Shown: positions 1 through 11,705, counted from the first letter of the stretch. The stretch is DNA of 64,000 nt from Luzula sylvatica (GCA_946800325.1 OX326958.1:2056001-2120000); one strand, 5' to 3'. Numbers and translations: made by a program. Notes: generated by a model not told the origin, from the sequence alone.

Positions 1-1924
1 AACACGATATGAATAAAAATCAAAACCGTACGATATTTTTAAACTACATATCTAAAAATAAGAATAATTAATATTTTAATAGTTGAAGATGTTGTTTTTG
101 TCAGGTCAATTTTATCTTCCTTGTTTATTATTGAAAAAAATGTATAGGTTGAAGAAGTTATTTGTGTGTTGGTAAATGAATATCCTTCTTTTTTATTAAA
201 TTTTTACAAATTTACATTGATTTTTTGAGTAAAAATGCCAACATAACATATTTAGTAGTTTGTACAATTTTTAAATTATAATTTTAAAAATACTAATCAT
301 TCGACTTACAAATCACTAATTTAATTATACTTATTTTTATATTGTGTTTTTTACATACTTATTTTCGTAACTATAAGCTAGACAATAAATATTGGACATA
401 TAGTAATACAGATCTCTAAATAAAGATAAAATTGAAGTGAACATATTTCATAATTTTTTAAAATTATATTTTTAAATTATTAGTAATTTTTGATATATGA
501 TATATGATTTATGATATTATATGTTAATTTATTAGTGTTAGATTTTTAAACTCTAATTAGACTTAGACTTACAAGTCATTAATGTAATTATACTTACTTT
601 TATATTGTGTTTTTTACATGCTTATTTTCATAACTTTAAGCTAGAGAAAATATATGAGATATATAGTAAATAATATGGATTTCTAAATAAAGATAAAATT
701 CAAGTGAATATATTTCATAATTTTTTAAAATTATATTTTTAAAAATATTAGTAATATTTTACATAACTCAGATTGAACTATTACCTTTAATATTCATGAC
801 AATTTAATATTTTAAAATTATATTTTCATCGGTATGTCACTTTTTTTTTCTCATCCAAAATTTACCACCAAATTCTTCATTATTAAATTATTACATTTAA
901 TTAACGTGATAATTAAAACATATCATTAAATATTTCATTACTATTTATTCAAATTTATGAATATGAATAAATATTAATTATGCATTAAGTTAATAGCTAT
1001 ATTAATTATGCATTAAGTTAATAGCTAACATGTACTAGTTATCATTTTAATTAAATATACTAATTAGAACATAGAGGATGTTATGGTAAAATCTGTAGAA
1101 ATATATTATATTTCGAATTAAAATTCTAACTCATTTTAAATACCCGGTCTATTTTTTTTCAGAAAAATTTATAACAGCGGGATTTTAAAATCTGGTTCCA
1201 TCAAGATTTAAAAATTAGTTATAGATTATTTTTTGAATATTATCAGAAATAGGATTATTTTTAAATTTTGATTTTAAAAGAGGTTACATGCAGAAATAAT
1301 TCAATTTTGAAGCTCTCAACGTTTTAAAAGTTGAGCAATTTCGTTCAACTTTTGTAAGGTTGAAATCATTTTTCATAAGATAATTAGCACGAAGTATGAT
1401 TTAGTGGGATTAAAATCGCTCAACTTTTCAAAGGTCGGTCATATCAAAACCTCTTGACTTAGTGTTATTTTTTCAAATTTTCAAACTTGGTTGTCCATTT
1501 TGAGTGTAATATCAAAGTTATTTGGTCCACAAATCAAAATTTTCCTTAATTTTACGATTTGACCATACTTGCTCCGCTTACACTCCTATGTGCATGAGAT
1601 TACATTTCTTGAGACCGCAACCGAAAATATAAAATTTTAATGAACGATCGTGTAAAGGCACGATTTTAAATCCAAGTAATTCATTAACAATACATTCCTG
1701 ACACCGACTGTTAAAATATTATCATGACCTCAACTAATTATAATCATTAAGTCAAGAGCACAATAGTGAGTTTTCCGTTGGTTAAACTAAATTTGATTTG
1801 TTATATCATACGTATTTAAGAAATATCTATAATGTAAAACAATCAATAAAATAAAAAAATTATTGATATTAAATTAAAATTATCAAATATTCATTAATCC
1901 AGTGTCAAATATATATTGTATAAT
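1..1924. other. AT-rich intergenic DNA without a gene
   Basis: No open frame or conserved motif could be supported here. The sequence is low-complexity A/T-rich. Apart from the tandem duplication listed separately, the only structure seen is a 29-bp direct duplication around 981-1025 (unit beginning TATTAATTATGCATTAAG). Confidence 0.6.
303..745. repeat. Two-copy direct tandem duplication, period about 264 bp
   Basis: The stretch 303-480 is repeated with scattered substitutions at 567-745. Both copies begin GACTTACAA, pass through a TATTGTGTTTTTTACAT block and an ATAAGCTAGA-like block, and end in CATAATTTTTTAAAATTATA. No coding potential is seen, so this looks like an old tandem duplication in intergenic DNA. 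Confidence 0.65.
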
Positions 1925-2038
1925 ATCAAAGTTGTATACAAGACAAATTCGCAGTGGTCCTTATCCCATTACAACAAGTATTAAATGACTGAATGCAAGT
2001 AGTTCATGCACTTCGCATGAATTGTTGATTACCTTATT

Positions 2039-2126
<88 letters not shown>

Positions 2127-2290
2127 TATCCAATTTTTATTTTCACTTGTTACAATTACTACATAATTAATATATGAATTTTTTTTAAGTTCGTTTGTGA
2201 AACTGTATTAGTACAATTTAGATATCGGAGGAAAACCAACTAGCTCATGCTAATATAAACAATGCTATGTTCTCAAGAGCAAGTATGGAG
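1925..2290 (+). repeat. Dispersed repeat family R1, copy 1
   Basis: This segment has relatives at about 7600-7960, 10615-11960 (interrupted) and 13215-13600, all in the same orientation. Shared landmarks in order are a GTATACAAGAC-like start, a TTCATGAAGC/TTGCATGAAT block, a (TA)n tract or AAGTATAAATAGCG, a CCCAATTTTTAT block, and a GGAGGAAAACCAAC...CTCATGCTAAT end. No long frame is shared. It may be a decayed tandem gene array or an unclassified repeat. Confidence 0.6.
2054..2115. repeat. (TA)n microsatellite
   Basis: About 30 uninterrupted TA units preceded by a short (TTA)n run. The apparent Tyr-Ile open frame across it is an artefact of the repeat. Confidence 0.95.
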
Positions 2291-2397
2291 GAATTGTTCC
2301 TATTATATAATTATATTATAGTAATTAAAAATATAAAGTTTTTATCAGATTTGTAATTTGTTTATAAATACGTTAAAAACAATCTAAAATCATGAAA

Positions 2398-2480
2398 TGA
2401 TTGTAGCTCAGTTGGTAAATTAACGTACATCTCATTGTTGTTGAATTATCCCTAAGCTGAAGTTTAAATAAAAGGAGTTA
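2398..2480 (+). repeat. tRNA-like or SINE relic
   Basis: TGTAGCTCAGTTGGTAAAT at about 2403 is an excellent tRNA/SINE A-box. About 40 bp downstream GTTGAATTATCCC is a degraded B-box. The sequence does not fold into a full tRNA by eye and no target-site duplication was found, so it is called a relic of a tRNA-derived SINE. Confidence 0.4.
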
Positions 2481-2896
2481 AAAATCTCCATTTTTCTTTA
2501 TGCTACCTTGCAAAATTCTTTGCAAAGATTTAAAATATCATCAACAATCATAAAATGCGATACAATTAAAAAAAAAATGTCAAATCTTAAAATATCATTT
2601 GCACAATTACCACAAAATAAAATAAAAATATTTTAAAAAATATTATCTAAATTATGTATAAAATTCATGCATCACTTTGAAATAAAAAAAAGTCTAAGAA
2701 CACTCCTAAAATAAATGATAACCATATAAGTTGCATTAAGTTTATAACGGTGAAAATATATATAGTCCTCATTCAATTTTTTTACTAGATTTTGACATAT
2801 CCTATTTTTTATGAGATTTTGACATATTCAATGGAAGTTCGAATATCGTCTAAAATAATTTAAGAAGCATTGTTTTTGAAACACAATATTATTAAT

Positions 2897-3808
2897 CAAT
2901 GTTTTAAATTGCGATATTGCGGTCCATTGCGATCGGGCCATTTTTGCAGCGGATTGCGTTTGCGGGCACAATTACGGCGCAATGATCTTATTGCGGACAG
3001 TCGTTGCGAAATTAAATTATGTAAAAATAATAGTTTGTTTAAATATATTTTTCACAATATTTTTTATCACCATTAATATCGTAAAATTTCCTTTATAATT
3101 TTCTTCTAAAAAGAATAAAAAAGTTGATTGTCCAGAAACCTTTTCGGTGTAAATAAAAGTTGATCATACAATTTTCATTAAAATGGCAACTATACGGGAT
3201 CTTTGGAATTGTATTTTGTTGAAGAATTTTTTGTCGACATCCTAAAAATATCAAAACACTATAAATCAAATTTTAAATCGAAACATCAATGACATACAAT
3301 GAAAATTACTAAATTCATACATTTATAGATGAAAAGTACACATTTTAAAAGTTATATATGTTATGAGCATATTTTATCAAATATTTTGATAATAAAACAT
3401 GGAAACTAAGTATTAAATAAACACAAAATTTATGTTATAATATTTATATTAAATAATTCTCGATAAAATTACTTTAACCTATGTTTTGTGTTTAATTCAG
3501 GGTAAAAGACAAAATTTCACAAATTCAAGCCCATCACTGCATTCCTCTCGTCGAGACGAGCGATTTCGATATAAATTTCATGTAATTTGGTGGAAGGATT
3601 AGAAAATTACAACGATTTGAATATTATCCGCAATATTTGACCCGATATGGCCGCAATATTATCAATATTTAGCCGCAATCTCGGCGCAATATCCGCAATT
3701 TCTCCAAAAAAGATATTTTCGCAATACTTCATTGCGATATAGCGATTCTAAATCTCAGCCCGCAATATTCGTAATATCGTAGCAATATCGCCGTAATTTA
3801 AAACACTG
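2897..3808. mobile_element. hAT-type foldback element with 8-bp TSD
   Basis: The element starts CAATGTTTTAAATTGCG and ends in the inverted counterpart (reverse complement CAGTGTTTTAAATTACGG). It is flanked by a perfect 8-bp duplication TTATTAAT at 2889-2896 and 3809-3816, the hallmark of hAT transposons. Both arms are full of GCAATATTGCG-like subterminal repeats, which may be transposase-binding sites. The interior has no transposase, so the element is non-autonomous. The short ORF near 2870-3076 is a by-product of the arm repeats. Confidence 0.88.
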
Positions 3809-3980
3809 TTATTAATCATTTTGGTGAATACCGCTATTTTTATAAATTACTATTAAATAAAAGATACCATTTGAAAACAATTCATTACATAAGTATGCAC
3901 ACTCTTTTTTTGTTGGGCTTCAATGTCGATACACTTCTTTTTAGGGCATGGTTGCAAACTGTTGCATGATAAAAAATTTT

Positions 3981-4187
3981 GGGAAGTTCTATAATAAACT
4001 CATTTTTCAAAAAATTATTTTAAGAATTTTAGATATTTATTAATTAATTATAAAAAATTTATGTTTAGAATAGCATTAAATGATATATATATCTTACAAA
4101 AAAAATCATTATTTAACAAATATTCGAAATATTTTTTTTTTAAATGCGTCCATGATAAAAAAAAAAATGGATCTATCATAGAACTCC
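3981..4187. mobile_element. Short MITE, relative of the one at 5551-5783
   Basis: Begins GGGAAGTTCTATAATAAACTC and ends with an inverted ATGGATCTATCATAGAACTCC. The interior resembles the element at 5551-5783 in opposite orientation, including the ACAAATATTCGAAATATTT palindrome and the TAATTAATTA block. The flanks do not form a clean 9-bp duplication, so this copy is older. Confidence 0.65.
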
Positions 4188-4238
4188 TCACTATTTTTAT
4201 GATATTAATGTTGGTTTGTATATAAAATTAAACAAAAC

Positions 4239-4675
4239 CAGTGTTTTAAATAGCGGCGCTGTAGCGCCGCTATAGCGCGCTATAGCGGGTTTTGGGAGGC
4301 AAACGCTGCATCGCTTTGGAATATAGCACTGTAGCGTTTTGTTCCGCTGCAACGCTATAGCGGACCGCTATAGCGTTGAAGCGTTCAATTATAGCGTCCG
4401 TAGCGGCGCTATAGCGTGATGATGATGATGATTATTATTGTTGTTGTTGTTGTTGTTGTTATTAAATAATAATCACTATTATCATTACACAATAATAATA
4501 ATTGTTATTAAATAATAGTAATAATATTAATAATTATTATTATTATAATTATTATTGTTATTATTATTATTGGTACTAAATAATAATAACAATAGTAATA
4601 ATAATTAATATTATTAGTATAAAATAATAATTATTGTTATTTAATAATAATAATAATAATAATGACAACGATACA

Positions 4676-4743
<68 letters not shown>

Positions 4744-4753
4744 GCATACTTAC

Positions 4754-4811
<58 letters not shown>

Positions 4812-5177
4812 GGAAAAATAAGATAATAACAACATCAACAACAACTATTAATAGCCTTATTATAATTACAATAATTACAATAATAAAAAGAAAAACAAAA
4901 GTAATAATAATAATAATAATAATAATATATTTTTCTTAGAGATGAATTTTAATTTATGTTAGTTTGCGAGGTTGATATAAATATGCATTCAACATAATTT
5001 TATTTATAATATTGGACCGCTAATTTATATTTATATTTGTATTGTAGTATTATAAAAATAATAATTTCGATCAAAAATCCGCTGTGATGGTGAAGCGGCG
5101 CTATATCGCCCGCTAACGCTAAACGCTAAATTAAACGTCAAAACGCTGCATGCCGCTGCACGCTATTTAAAACATTG
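4239..5177. mobile_element. hAT-type foldback element with TAGCG subterminal repeats and 8-bp TSD
   Basis: Starts CAGTGTTTTAAATAGCGGCG and ends with the inverted counterpart (reverse complement CAATGTTTTAAATAGCG). The target duplication AACAAAAC is perfect at 4231-4238 and 5178-5185. The left arm holds many GCGCTATAGCG-type repeats, and the right arm holds AACGCTAAACGCT repeats. The core has expanded into TAA/TTA trinucleotides. The termini match those of the element at 2897-3808, so both belong to one family with different arm repeats. No transposase is encoded. Confidence 0.9.
4640..4812. repeat. (TAA)n and (TTA)n microsatellites
   Basis: Long TAA runs followed by long TTA runs, forming a near-perfect inverted pair inside the hAT element. 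The poly-Asn and poly-Tyr open frames on both strands are repeat artefacts and should not be annotated as genes. Confidence 0.95.
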
Positions 5178-5185
5178 AACAAAAC

Positions 5186-5541
5186 AAAAAATCAAATGAA
5201 TTATAACATTAAAGTGTGGTATTTATTTTTGTAAACAGTCACATTTGATTGTTTGACAAAAAAAATTATGGTTTGAAATTTTACTCCCCCTTTTTTCAAA
5301 AAAAATAATCCATAAATATAATAACATTACGAATATTGTGTATAACTCGACTTAGGATTTATATGAAACAAAACTGTACTTATAATTTTAAAATGTTATA
5401 ATATGAATATAATAATTTCAAAATATTAATACAAAAATATTATATATCTCTTCAGAATTTTAAAATAATATATATAATCTGAAGGGAATTGAAATATCAT
5501 ATATGATCGATACAAAATGACGGCTATCAATACATGTAGGT
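5186..5541. other. Intergenic spacer between transposons
   Basis: A/T-rich filler with no frame, tRNA-like or repeat signal that I can support. Confidence 0.5.
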
Positions 5542-5550
5542 ATGAAAATT

Positions 5551-5783
5551 GGGAAGTTTTATGATAGACTCATTGTCTTATTATGAACATATTTTAAAAA
5601 ACAAATATTTCGAATATTTGTTAAATAATATTTTTTTTTGTAAAATTCTAGTGTATATTTATCATTTAATGTGATCCAAAACATAAATTTTGTATAATTA
5701 ATTAATACATAACTAAAATTCTTAAAATAATTTTTTGAAAAAAAAATGCATGATAAGAAAATGGATCTATCATAGAATTTTCC
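5551..5783. mobile_element. Mutator-type MITE with perfect 9-bp TSD
   Basis: A 233-bp element with inverted termini: left GGGAAGTTTTATGATAGAC, right reverse complement GGAAAATTCTATGATAGATC. It is flanked by the perfect 9-bp duplication ATGAAAATT at 5542-5550 and 5784-5792, the size made by Mutator transposases. It contains no coding sequence. A diverged relative lies at 3981-4187. Confidence 0.85.
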
Positions 5784-5797
5784 ATGAAAATTAATCT

Positions 5798-5896
5798 AAT
5801 TCCACTATATTCTCTTTGCCAAACAAGAAATTAGATTGAGTAGAAATATATAATCCAATTATTAATCAAATTCCTTGTTGCCAAACACCTCCTAAG
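5798..5896. mobile_element. Possible PIF/Harbinger MITE remnant
   Basis: Two copies of a TAATC(T/A)AATTCC...TTGCCAAACA motif lie in tandem here. TGCCAAACACCTCCTAA at the right edge reads in reverse as TTAGGAGGTGTTTGGCA, like the terminus of Harbinger MITEs with a TTA target. The second end is not clear, so the call is tentative. Confidence 0.35.
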
Positions 5897-6226
5897 AAAT
5901 ATAATTTGAGATCATTATCTCAAGAAAAAAAAATTAAGAAGCTTTTGAAAAGAAAAATGGTATACATCATAACATCTCATGCATACAAACTAATAAATTT
6001 GAAACTTCTATATTCATTAATATTCACTAATATTGAATAATTGGAAAAACAATCATTACTATAGAACTCATCTTATGTTTATTTGTCAAACTCCCAATAC
6101 AACATATGAAAGAAATACAGTTTCAGGTCAACCGTAAAAGTGTACAAAAAGGACACACGAACGTACACGTTCGAGAAGACAGAAAAATGCATAATAGGAT
6201 TGTGCAGAATTGGGCGAAATAACACT

Positions 6227-6470
6227 GTGCGTCACGACGCACCACAGTGTTTTGTCCACTAGGCTGTGGACTTAGCCAAATTCAGGAAAAATAGCTTCGT
6301 GCGTCATGACGCACAATATGATGCGTCATGACGGTAGGATGCGTATTTTGTCCAGTAACTTTTGGACTTCATGCGTCATGACGGACCATATGTTGCGTCA
6401 TGACGGTAGCAGTTAAAAGTTGGTTTTGAACACGGTGCGTCATGACGCAAGTTATTGTGCGTCATGACGG
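6227..6470. promoter_or_regulatory. Cluster of seven GCGTCATGACG palindromes in the LTR U3
   Basis: Copies start near 6229 (variant GCGTCACGACG), 6301, 6322, 6372, 6394, 6436 and 6458. Each contains TGACG on both strands, the core bound by plant TGA-type bZIP factors. They lie 100-330 bp upstream of the LTR TATA box. A role as a stress-responsive enhancer is inferred by analogy with repeated activator boxes in other plant LTRs. Confidence 0.6.
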
Positions 6471-6561
6471 ACTGTGTTAAAACGCTGTTTTCTGGCAGTT
6501 TTGGTACACACGATTTGGTGAGTCCAAAAGGTGGCTATTGGATGTCCTTATCCTATCTAAG

Positions 6562-6569
6562 TATAAATA
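6562..6569 (+). promoter_or_regulatory. TATA box of the solo LTR
   Basis: TATAAATA followed after 8 bp by a (CT)n tract, a typical plant core-promoter layout. It is positioned in the middle of the LTR as expected for a U3/R boundary. Confidence 0.6.
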
Positions 6570-7084
6570 GGATGTTTTCTCTCTCTCTCTCTCTCTCTCT
6601 CTCCTAAGCCAGATCATTATTCTATTCATTGAATCTTCAAGTGAAAGAGAGACACTTTTTGAGAGAAAAGAGAGAAACCGGAAAAGGGAGTTTTTCGGAT
6701 ATAGAGAATCAATCGAGATTAAGCAAGTACACCGATGCATCGTCTAGGCAGGTGTATCCGTGTCCGACGTCTTCCGACTCAAGGTGGATACGTGTGGAGG
6801 GGCGACATCTGTGGCTCTCCGTGGTGTTCGAACCGAAGGATCGAAGAACGTGGACGAACGGTGAATTTAGCGTGGTATGGGACGCGCGTAAAGTCACCAA
6901 CGTGACCGTAGAAAGAAGAAAGTGCAATCAACCCTTCGTGTGCAATCAATTTTGCACTGGTAATTGACTATCCTTCTTTGCATCGTACCCTCGTTATCGA
7001 GGCGTGATCTCGGGACATGGGAACCGGACCGGGCCTTCTTATCCGCTGCGCGGGCTCGGGGTCGGATCGATTCCCTTCAACATA

Positions 7085-7599
7085 TACATCGCAACTATAT
7101 CCCATATAAATAATATTTTCGTTCTAAATTCAAAATATAATTTCAATTCAAACTCAATAATTTCATTTTCTCTCATTCAAATATTTTTTGTTTTTAGAGT
7201 TACATTAAGAGAGAAGTTGCCAATCACATAATCTACTAGAGAAAAAGAATCATTCCGCGTTGTGATCAATCCTACTTCAGAGTCCAAGGCTCCCTTAAAA
7301 GAAAATTTATTGAAAGAAAAATTGGAGAAAGCTTTAACATCAAAGATAAAAGAGTTCCTTAATTTGATTTCTTGTAAGCAAAATACATTACAATTTACAA
7401 CGTGATCCAATTAACGTGTCTTTCACTACTCCGCATTTGTTTCTACATCCGAGACCCCTAACATTCCATGATACAAAAGAACAATTGTCGTACAAAATCA
7501 TAAAATTAAATAAGCTACTATCCTCAAAGAGTTCGAAAGATTCTTGATTTATTATGTCAACAAGTATTTCATGAGCCGTGTTGAAGAACCAACGAAATG
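7085..7599. other. Intergenic sequence, no supported feature
   Basis: Short frames only, on both strands. None matches a family I recognise, and no repeat ends are visible. Confidence 0.5.
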
Positions 7600-7960
7600 A
7601 ATTGTATATAGGACATAAATTTGTACGGTCTTTTTTCTTTTCGAGAACTCAACAAGTATTTCATGAGCCAAAGCAAATAATTTGCGGATTTTGCATGAAT
7701 TGTTAATGGAATTTGATTTCAATAAGTATAGGTAGCGTGATTATTGTTATTATATTATATCTTCCCAATTTTTGTATTTTTTACTTACGAAATTGATGAA
7801 TGGTTTTATTTCTGTTCATTTGTGAAAAAATAGATGTCTCGACTGATTCGGAATAACTTCTAGAAGGCAAGAGCAACGGATGCATTTCTTTTGAATGATT
7901 TTTTCGCTCAACTCGTTCTTGATACTCAATAGTATGATTTTGATATTGAAGGAAAACCAA
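7600..7960 (+). repeat. Dispersed repeat family R1, copy 2
   Basis: Shares with the other R1 copies the GGACATAAATTTGTACGG-like start, TATTTCATGAGCCAAAGCA, TTTTGCATGAATTG, AAGTATAGGTAGCGTG, TTCCCAATTTTTGTA and GGAAAACCAACGACG landmarks. It lacks the TA microsatellite found in copies 1 and 3. Confidence 0.55.
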
Positions 7961-8159
7961 CGACGACATATACAACACACTGGGTGTTAAATCTGATGAG
8001 AAAATAAGAACCTAGTGCATTAATAAGATCACAAATTAACATCCCGTGAATATTCAAAAAAATCTGTACATATTATTATGCATAATAAATATTATTTTGC
8101 ACATTATATTATTATTTGATACGTATATATTTTTTGTATCAATATATAAATGAAATATG

Positions 8160-9050
8160 ATTTTTTCTATTTGGTCTTTTTGCTCCGATTTGTTTACTCT
8201 TTGTTATTTATCATCTAAGCAGGGGCTAGGAATTATACATAGTCATAATCATCAACATATGAGGAGGAGGTGACACGCGGAGGTGGAGGAAGGTAAATTT
8301 GCTTTTTAGTCCCTTATGTTTTCATTATTCAATTTTAATTATTTTTGGGTAAATTTGCTTTTTAGCCTTTATTTCTTCATTTTTTAATTTTGATCATTTT
8401 GGGTAAATTTTCTTTTTACCCCATTGTTTTCTCTTTTTCGATTTTTGTCCCCTCATTTTTTCATTTTTCAATTTTGATCATTTTTGGCTAAATTTCCTTT
8501 TTAGCCCTTATTTTTTCATTTTTCAATTTTGTTCCTTTTTGGGTAAATTTTTTTTTACCCCATTTTTTTTTCCTTTTTCGATTTTGGTCATTTTTTTTTG
8601 CTTTCCAATTTTTTTTATTTGCTCATTTCTGATGGATATGTATGAAATTTTTTAAGTTCAAATTTATACGATATTTCATAAAATTTGTCATGTGCCCGTT
8701 GTATCTATCTGACACGTTGCGATTCTTTAATGGATCTTTATTAATACATATATTGACATTAAAGATATTTGCGAATATGTCATGATTATATTAATCGAGT
8801 TCGAAAGCACCCGCGCAAATGCTATTTAAACAAATTATATCATAAAATAATATCAGTGAAAGATTAATTTCATGAGCTTTATGCATCTATTGACATCATG
8901 ATATTTGCAAATATGTCATGATTAGATTGATATTGTTGAAATACAAGCACGTTAATTCGCGCGCGTGCTAATTCTATTTAAATAAATTATATAAAAAATA
9001 TGTAAAAAATAAATATGTTATCCCGCACAATTGTGCGGGGACGAAGCTAG
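8160..9050 (+). mobile_element. Non-autonomous Helitron, 3' end defined, 5' end uncertain
   Basis: The 3' end has the diagnostic structure: a perfect hairpin CCCGCACAATTGTGCGGG at 9022-9039, seven bases, then CTAG at 9047-9050 followed by T. The interior carries imperfect tandem repeats of a GGTAAATTTGCTTTTTAGCCC unit (8290-8600). No RepHel protein frame exists. The 5' TC end could not be fixed; 8160 is a guess from where the repeat-rich body begins. Confidence 0.65.
8294..8600. repeat. Imperfect tandem repeat within the Helitron
   Basis: About five degenerate units of 55-70 bp, each built from a GGTAAATTT(G/T)CTTTTTA segment, a CATTTTTCAATTTTGATC segment and a TTTTTGG segment. Low-complexity and non-coding. 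Confidence 0.65.
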
Positions 9051-10614
9051 TTTATTATGAACCCTTACAGAGATGTAAAATTCATTTTAGTATTTTCTGA
9101 AATATTTATATGTTTTGTATCCTCCAAATACTTTGCAAGTCCTCTTCCAAAAATATAATTGTTCTTATATATTTTTTTACATTATTTTAAGTAATTTAAT
9201 CGTTTATACTTGTATTTTGTTTTATTTTTGGTAGGTTGAATTCTATTGAAAGTTAGGATGATTTTTATTTTACTTGTGGTGATGTTTCATGTTTGTGTTT
9301 CGAGTAATATTTGGACATTGTTTAAAGATTGGTGTCGGATATGAACATTATACGTGATTATATTGAATTTACGACTATTTCATTCACATTAATATTTGGT
9401 TTTATTAGAATAGTTTGACAATTGTTAATAGTATATGTTTGTAAAGCTTGAATTCTCATATGCGTGACTTGAAATGATCCGATAAGATAAATCGCGAGAT
9501 TTGTGAATGTGATGCTAATTCATTAAATGCGGCATTTTGCAAATGCTAATAATTTATTGATTTTCGTCATTGACAATGACACGATAAGATAAATAGTGAG
9601 ATTTGTATTATCGCTAATTTATAAAACGTGGCAATTTAAAATGCTAGCAATTTATTTATTTGCATCATTTCAAAATACCGTGAATCAAAATATTCGCAGT
9701 ATGGGGGCGGGGGGCAAAATAAATCAAAATATGTAACTCGAGAGTCGAGGATTTTGAACTGGAGACATATCATCTTCTAAACATCAACTATACAACTACA
9801 CTATTTTGGTATTTGCAAAATATAAACAATTTTATTATATTTATTAAATTGTTTTATTCCGTCGCTAATACATCGGTTCTTGATTTTGTATGTGCTCTGC
9901 TTGTTTTATAATTTGTGTGTATTGTTTTATAATACGAACTATTATCATTAAAGTTATGATAATAATATATACTTTCTCTTGCGTGCTTTGTTTGTTTGTT
10001 TTTGTGTGTGCGTGTGTATATGTAAATGATACATTGTTTGCAATAATACAATCCATTCAACAAGTATTGATTGGAAATAAACAATTAAAATTGTAAGATA
10101 AATGATATCATTTGACAAGAATGAATCTCTAGGAACCCTAAGCCTATTATTTATTTTTGAAATACAATACATGTTTGTTGTATTTTATGAAATCTTTTTG
10201 TAAGGTGATAGGTATATCTCTTCTAATTTTTCGTTTTAGAGAGTTCAATATATTTTCTTCTAAAACGCAATACATGTTTATATTTAGTTTTTAATGCTAT
10301 ATACTTCTACTTACAATTATTATATATTTATTTTTAATAAAATTTTAGCAGCACTACATGCAATACATAAAAAAAATGTCGCTTGACGTCCCCTGATTGG
10401 TAGTGGATGGGTGGCGATCACTATCGATGAATGACAAATTTCAAATTGTAATTAAATTATCATCACTATTAAATTTATAATTTTTTATTTTACATATTTT
10501 TTTTGTTCAATTCACTAACTAGTTTTGGTACATTTGATTATTGATTCTTTACCATCATATTTTGTTAAAACTTCGTGAACTAAATTTATTTTGTTAACCA
10601 TCATATTTTGTTAA
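9051..10614. other. AT-rich intergenic DNA
   Basis: No gene. Overlapping 60-76-codon frames at 9854-10172 on both strands are low-complexity and share no recognisable domain. Confidence 0.5.
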
Positions 10615-10731
10615 AACTAAATTGTATACAAGGCCTAAATTTATACGTGGTCCTCTTTTTCACAGCACCACAAATATTTTGCGAGTGAAAAGCAAGGAAC
10701 TCATGTATTTTGCATGAATGGAGTTTGAATT

Positions 10732-10735
<4 letters not shown>

Positions 10736-10786
<51 letters not shown>
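10736..10786. repeat. (TA)n microsatellite, left part
   Basis: About 25 TA units ending exactly at the left terminus of the following TIR element. The matching tract resumes on its other side. Confidence 0.9.
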
Positions 10787-10788
<2 letters not shown>

Positions 10789-11704
10789 GAGTTCTATCAT
10801 ACACCCATTTTTCTCTACTATACACCCTTTTGTAATTGAACGGTTGAGATAGCAAATTGAGATCAATCTAGGGGCCACAATTAAATCATTTAATGTGATA
10901 TTTTCTTACCATACATCAAAAAAAGGGTAAAAATGTAAAATCAGTTACTCTCCTCCTTACCATTTGCTATTCATTAACTGTAATTATTGTAAATGTATTG
11001 TTACTATAATTAGCTTACTGTTAATTGATGTTAATTTTCTGTAAATGTATTGCTAGTCTTAATTGTGTAGTTAATTATTGTTTTAATTAATATTTCCACA
11101 TTATTTTGTTAATTTGCATTGTTAATGTAGGAAGACTATTTGACAGATTTAATCATCCATATAAATAATAAATAATTTAGATGAACTTTGTAAAAAGTTA
11201 TATTGATTAAATTAAGTTTTGTATGCTAATTAGTTTTGTGGTCTTGTAAATATTTAAGACGGACTTCATTTCTGCTGAAGTACACAAAAAATATGTAAAC
11301 ATAATATTATTTTTGAAGTAACACAAAATCTCAGTGATTTATCACAATTCGAAAATATGTATTATAATATTATATGTATATGTTAAACCTTGTTTGTATA
11401 TATCATACTATTGTGTGTATGTTAAATCTAGTTAATATGTATTTCAAAATATGTGTCATAATTTTAATAAACACACTTCTTGAGGAAATATGTCATTTAG
11501 ATTTATTTTATCAAAAAAATTATACATATTAATTAGTATATTGTTAAAACATGCATTACCATATAAGCTAAGAAAGGAGAGGAAGTTAAGGAAAAAAAGA
11601 CAACAAATTAAATGGAGAGAATATTTGTTAAAAGATGTAATACATGCTAGTATTTTTGTTCCTAAATTACTTTTTTATCAAAAGAGTGTATGATAGAAGC
11701 TCCC

Positions 11705-11705
<1 letters not shown>
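10786..11705. mobile_element. TIR transposon inserted in a TA microsatellite
   Basis: The left end is TGGGAGTTCTATCATACAC; the right end, reversed, is TGGGAGCTTCTATCATACAC. The roughly 20-bp inverted ends enclose about 920 bp without a transposase; the 67-codon frame at 11490 is low-complexity Lys-rich. The target duplication cannot be resolved because both flanks are TA repeats, so the superfamily is open. Confidence 0.7.

Larger units (their letters stand above)
6107..7079 (+). mobile_element. Solo LTR of a retrotransposon (TG...CA, 5-bp TSD)
   Basis: A 973-bp unit begins TGAAAG and ends CTTCA, flanked by a perfect 5-bp duplication ACATA at 6102-6106 and 7080-7084. It is more G/C-rich than its surroundings. 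Inside are a TATAAATA box at 6562-6569, a following (CT)n tract at 6578-6602, and upstream repeated CGTCATGACG palindromes. That arrangement fits U3-R-U5. No second LTR, primer site or pol frame is nearby, so it is a solo LTR left by recombination. The superfamily cannot be told from the LTR alone. Confidence 0.82.

Noticed and set aside
2398..2480. A functional tRNA gene
   Set aside because: The A-box is good, but the B-box is degenerate and no cloverleaf forms by eye.
4634..4939. Open frames rich in Asn and Tyr on both strands
   Set aside because: They translate TAA/TTA microsatellites inside a hAT element and have no promoter or homology.
6477..6967. Frames of 72-112 codons on both strands
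   Set aside because: They lie inside the solo LTR, which explains their higher G/C content. No retroviral or host domain is visible.
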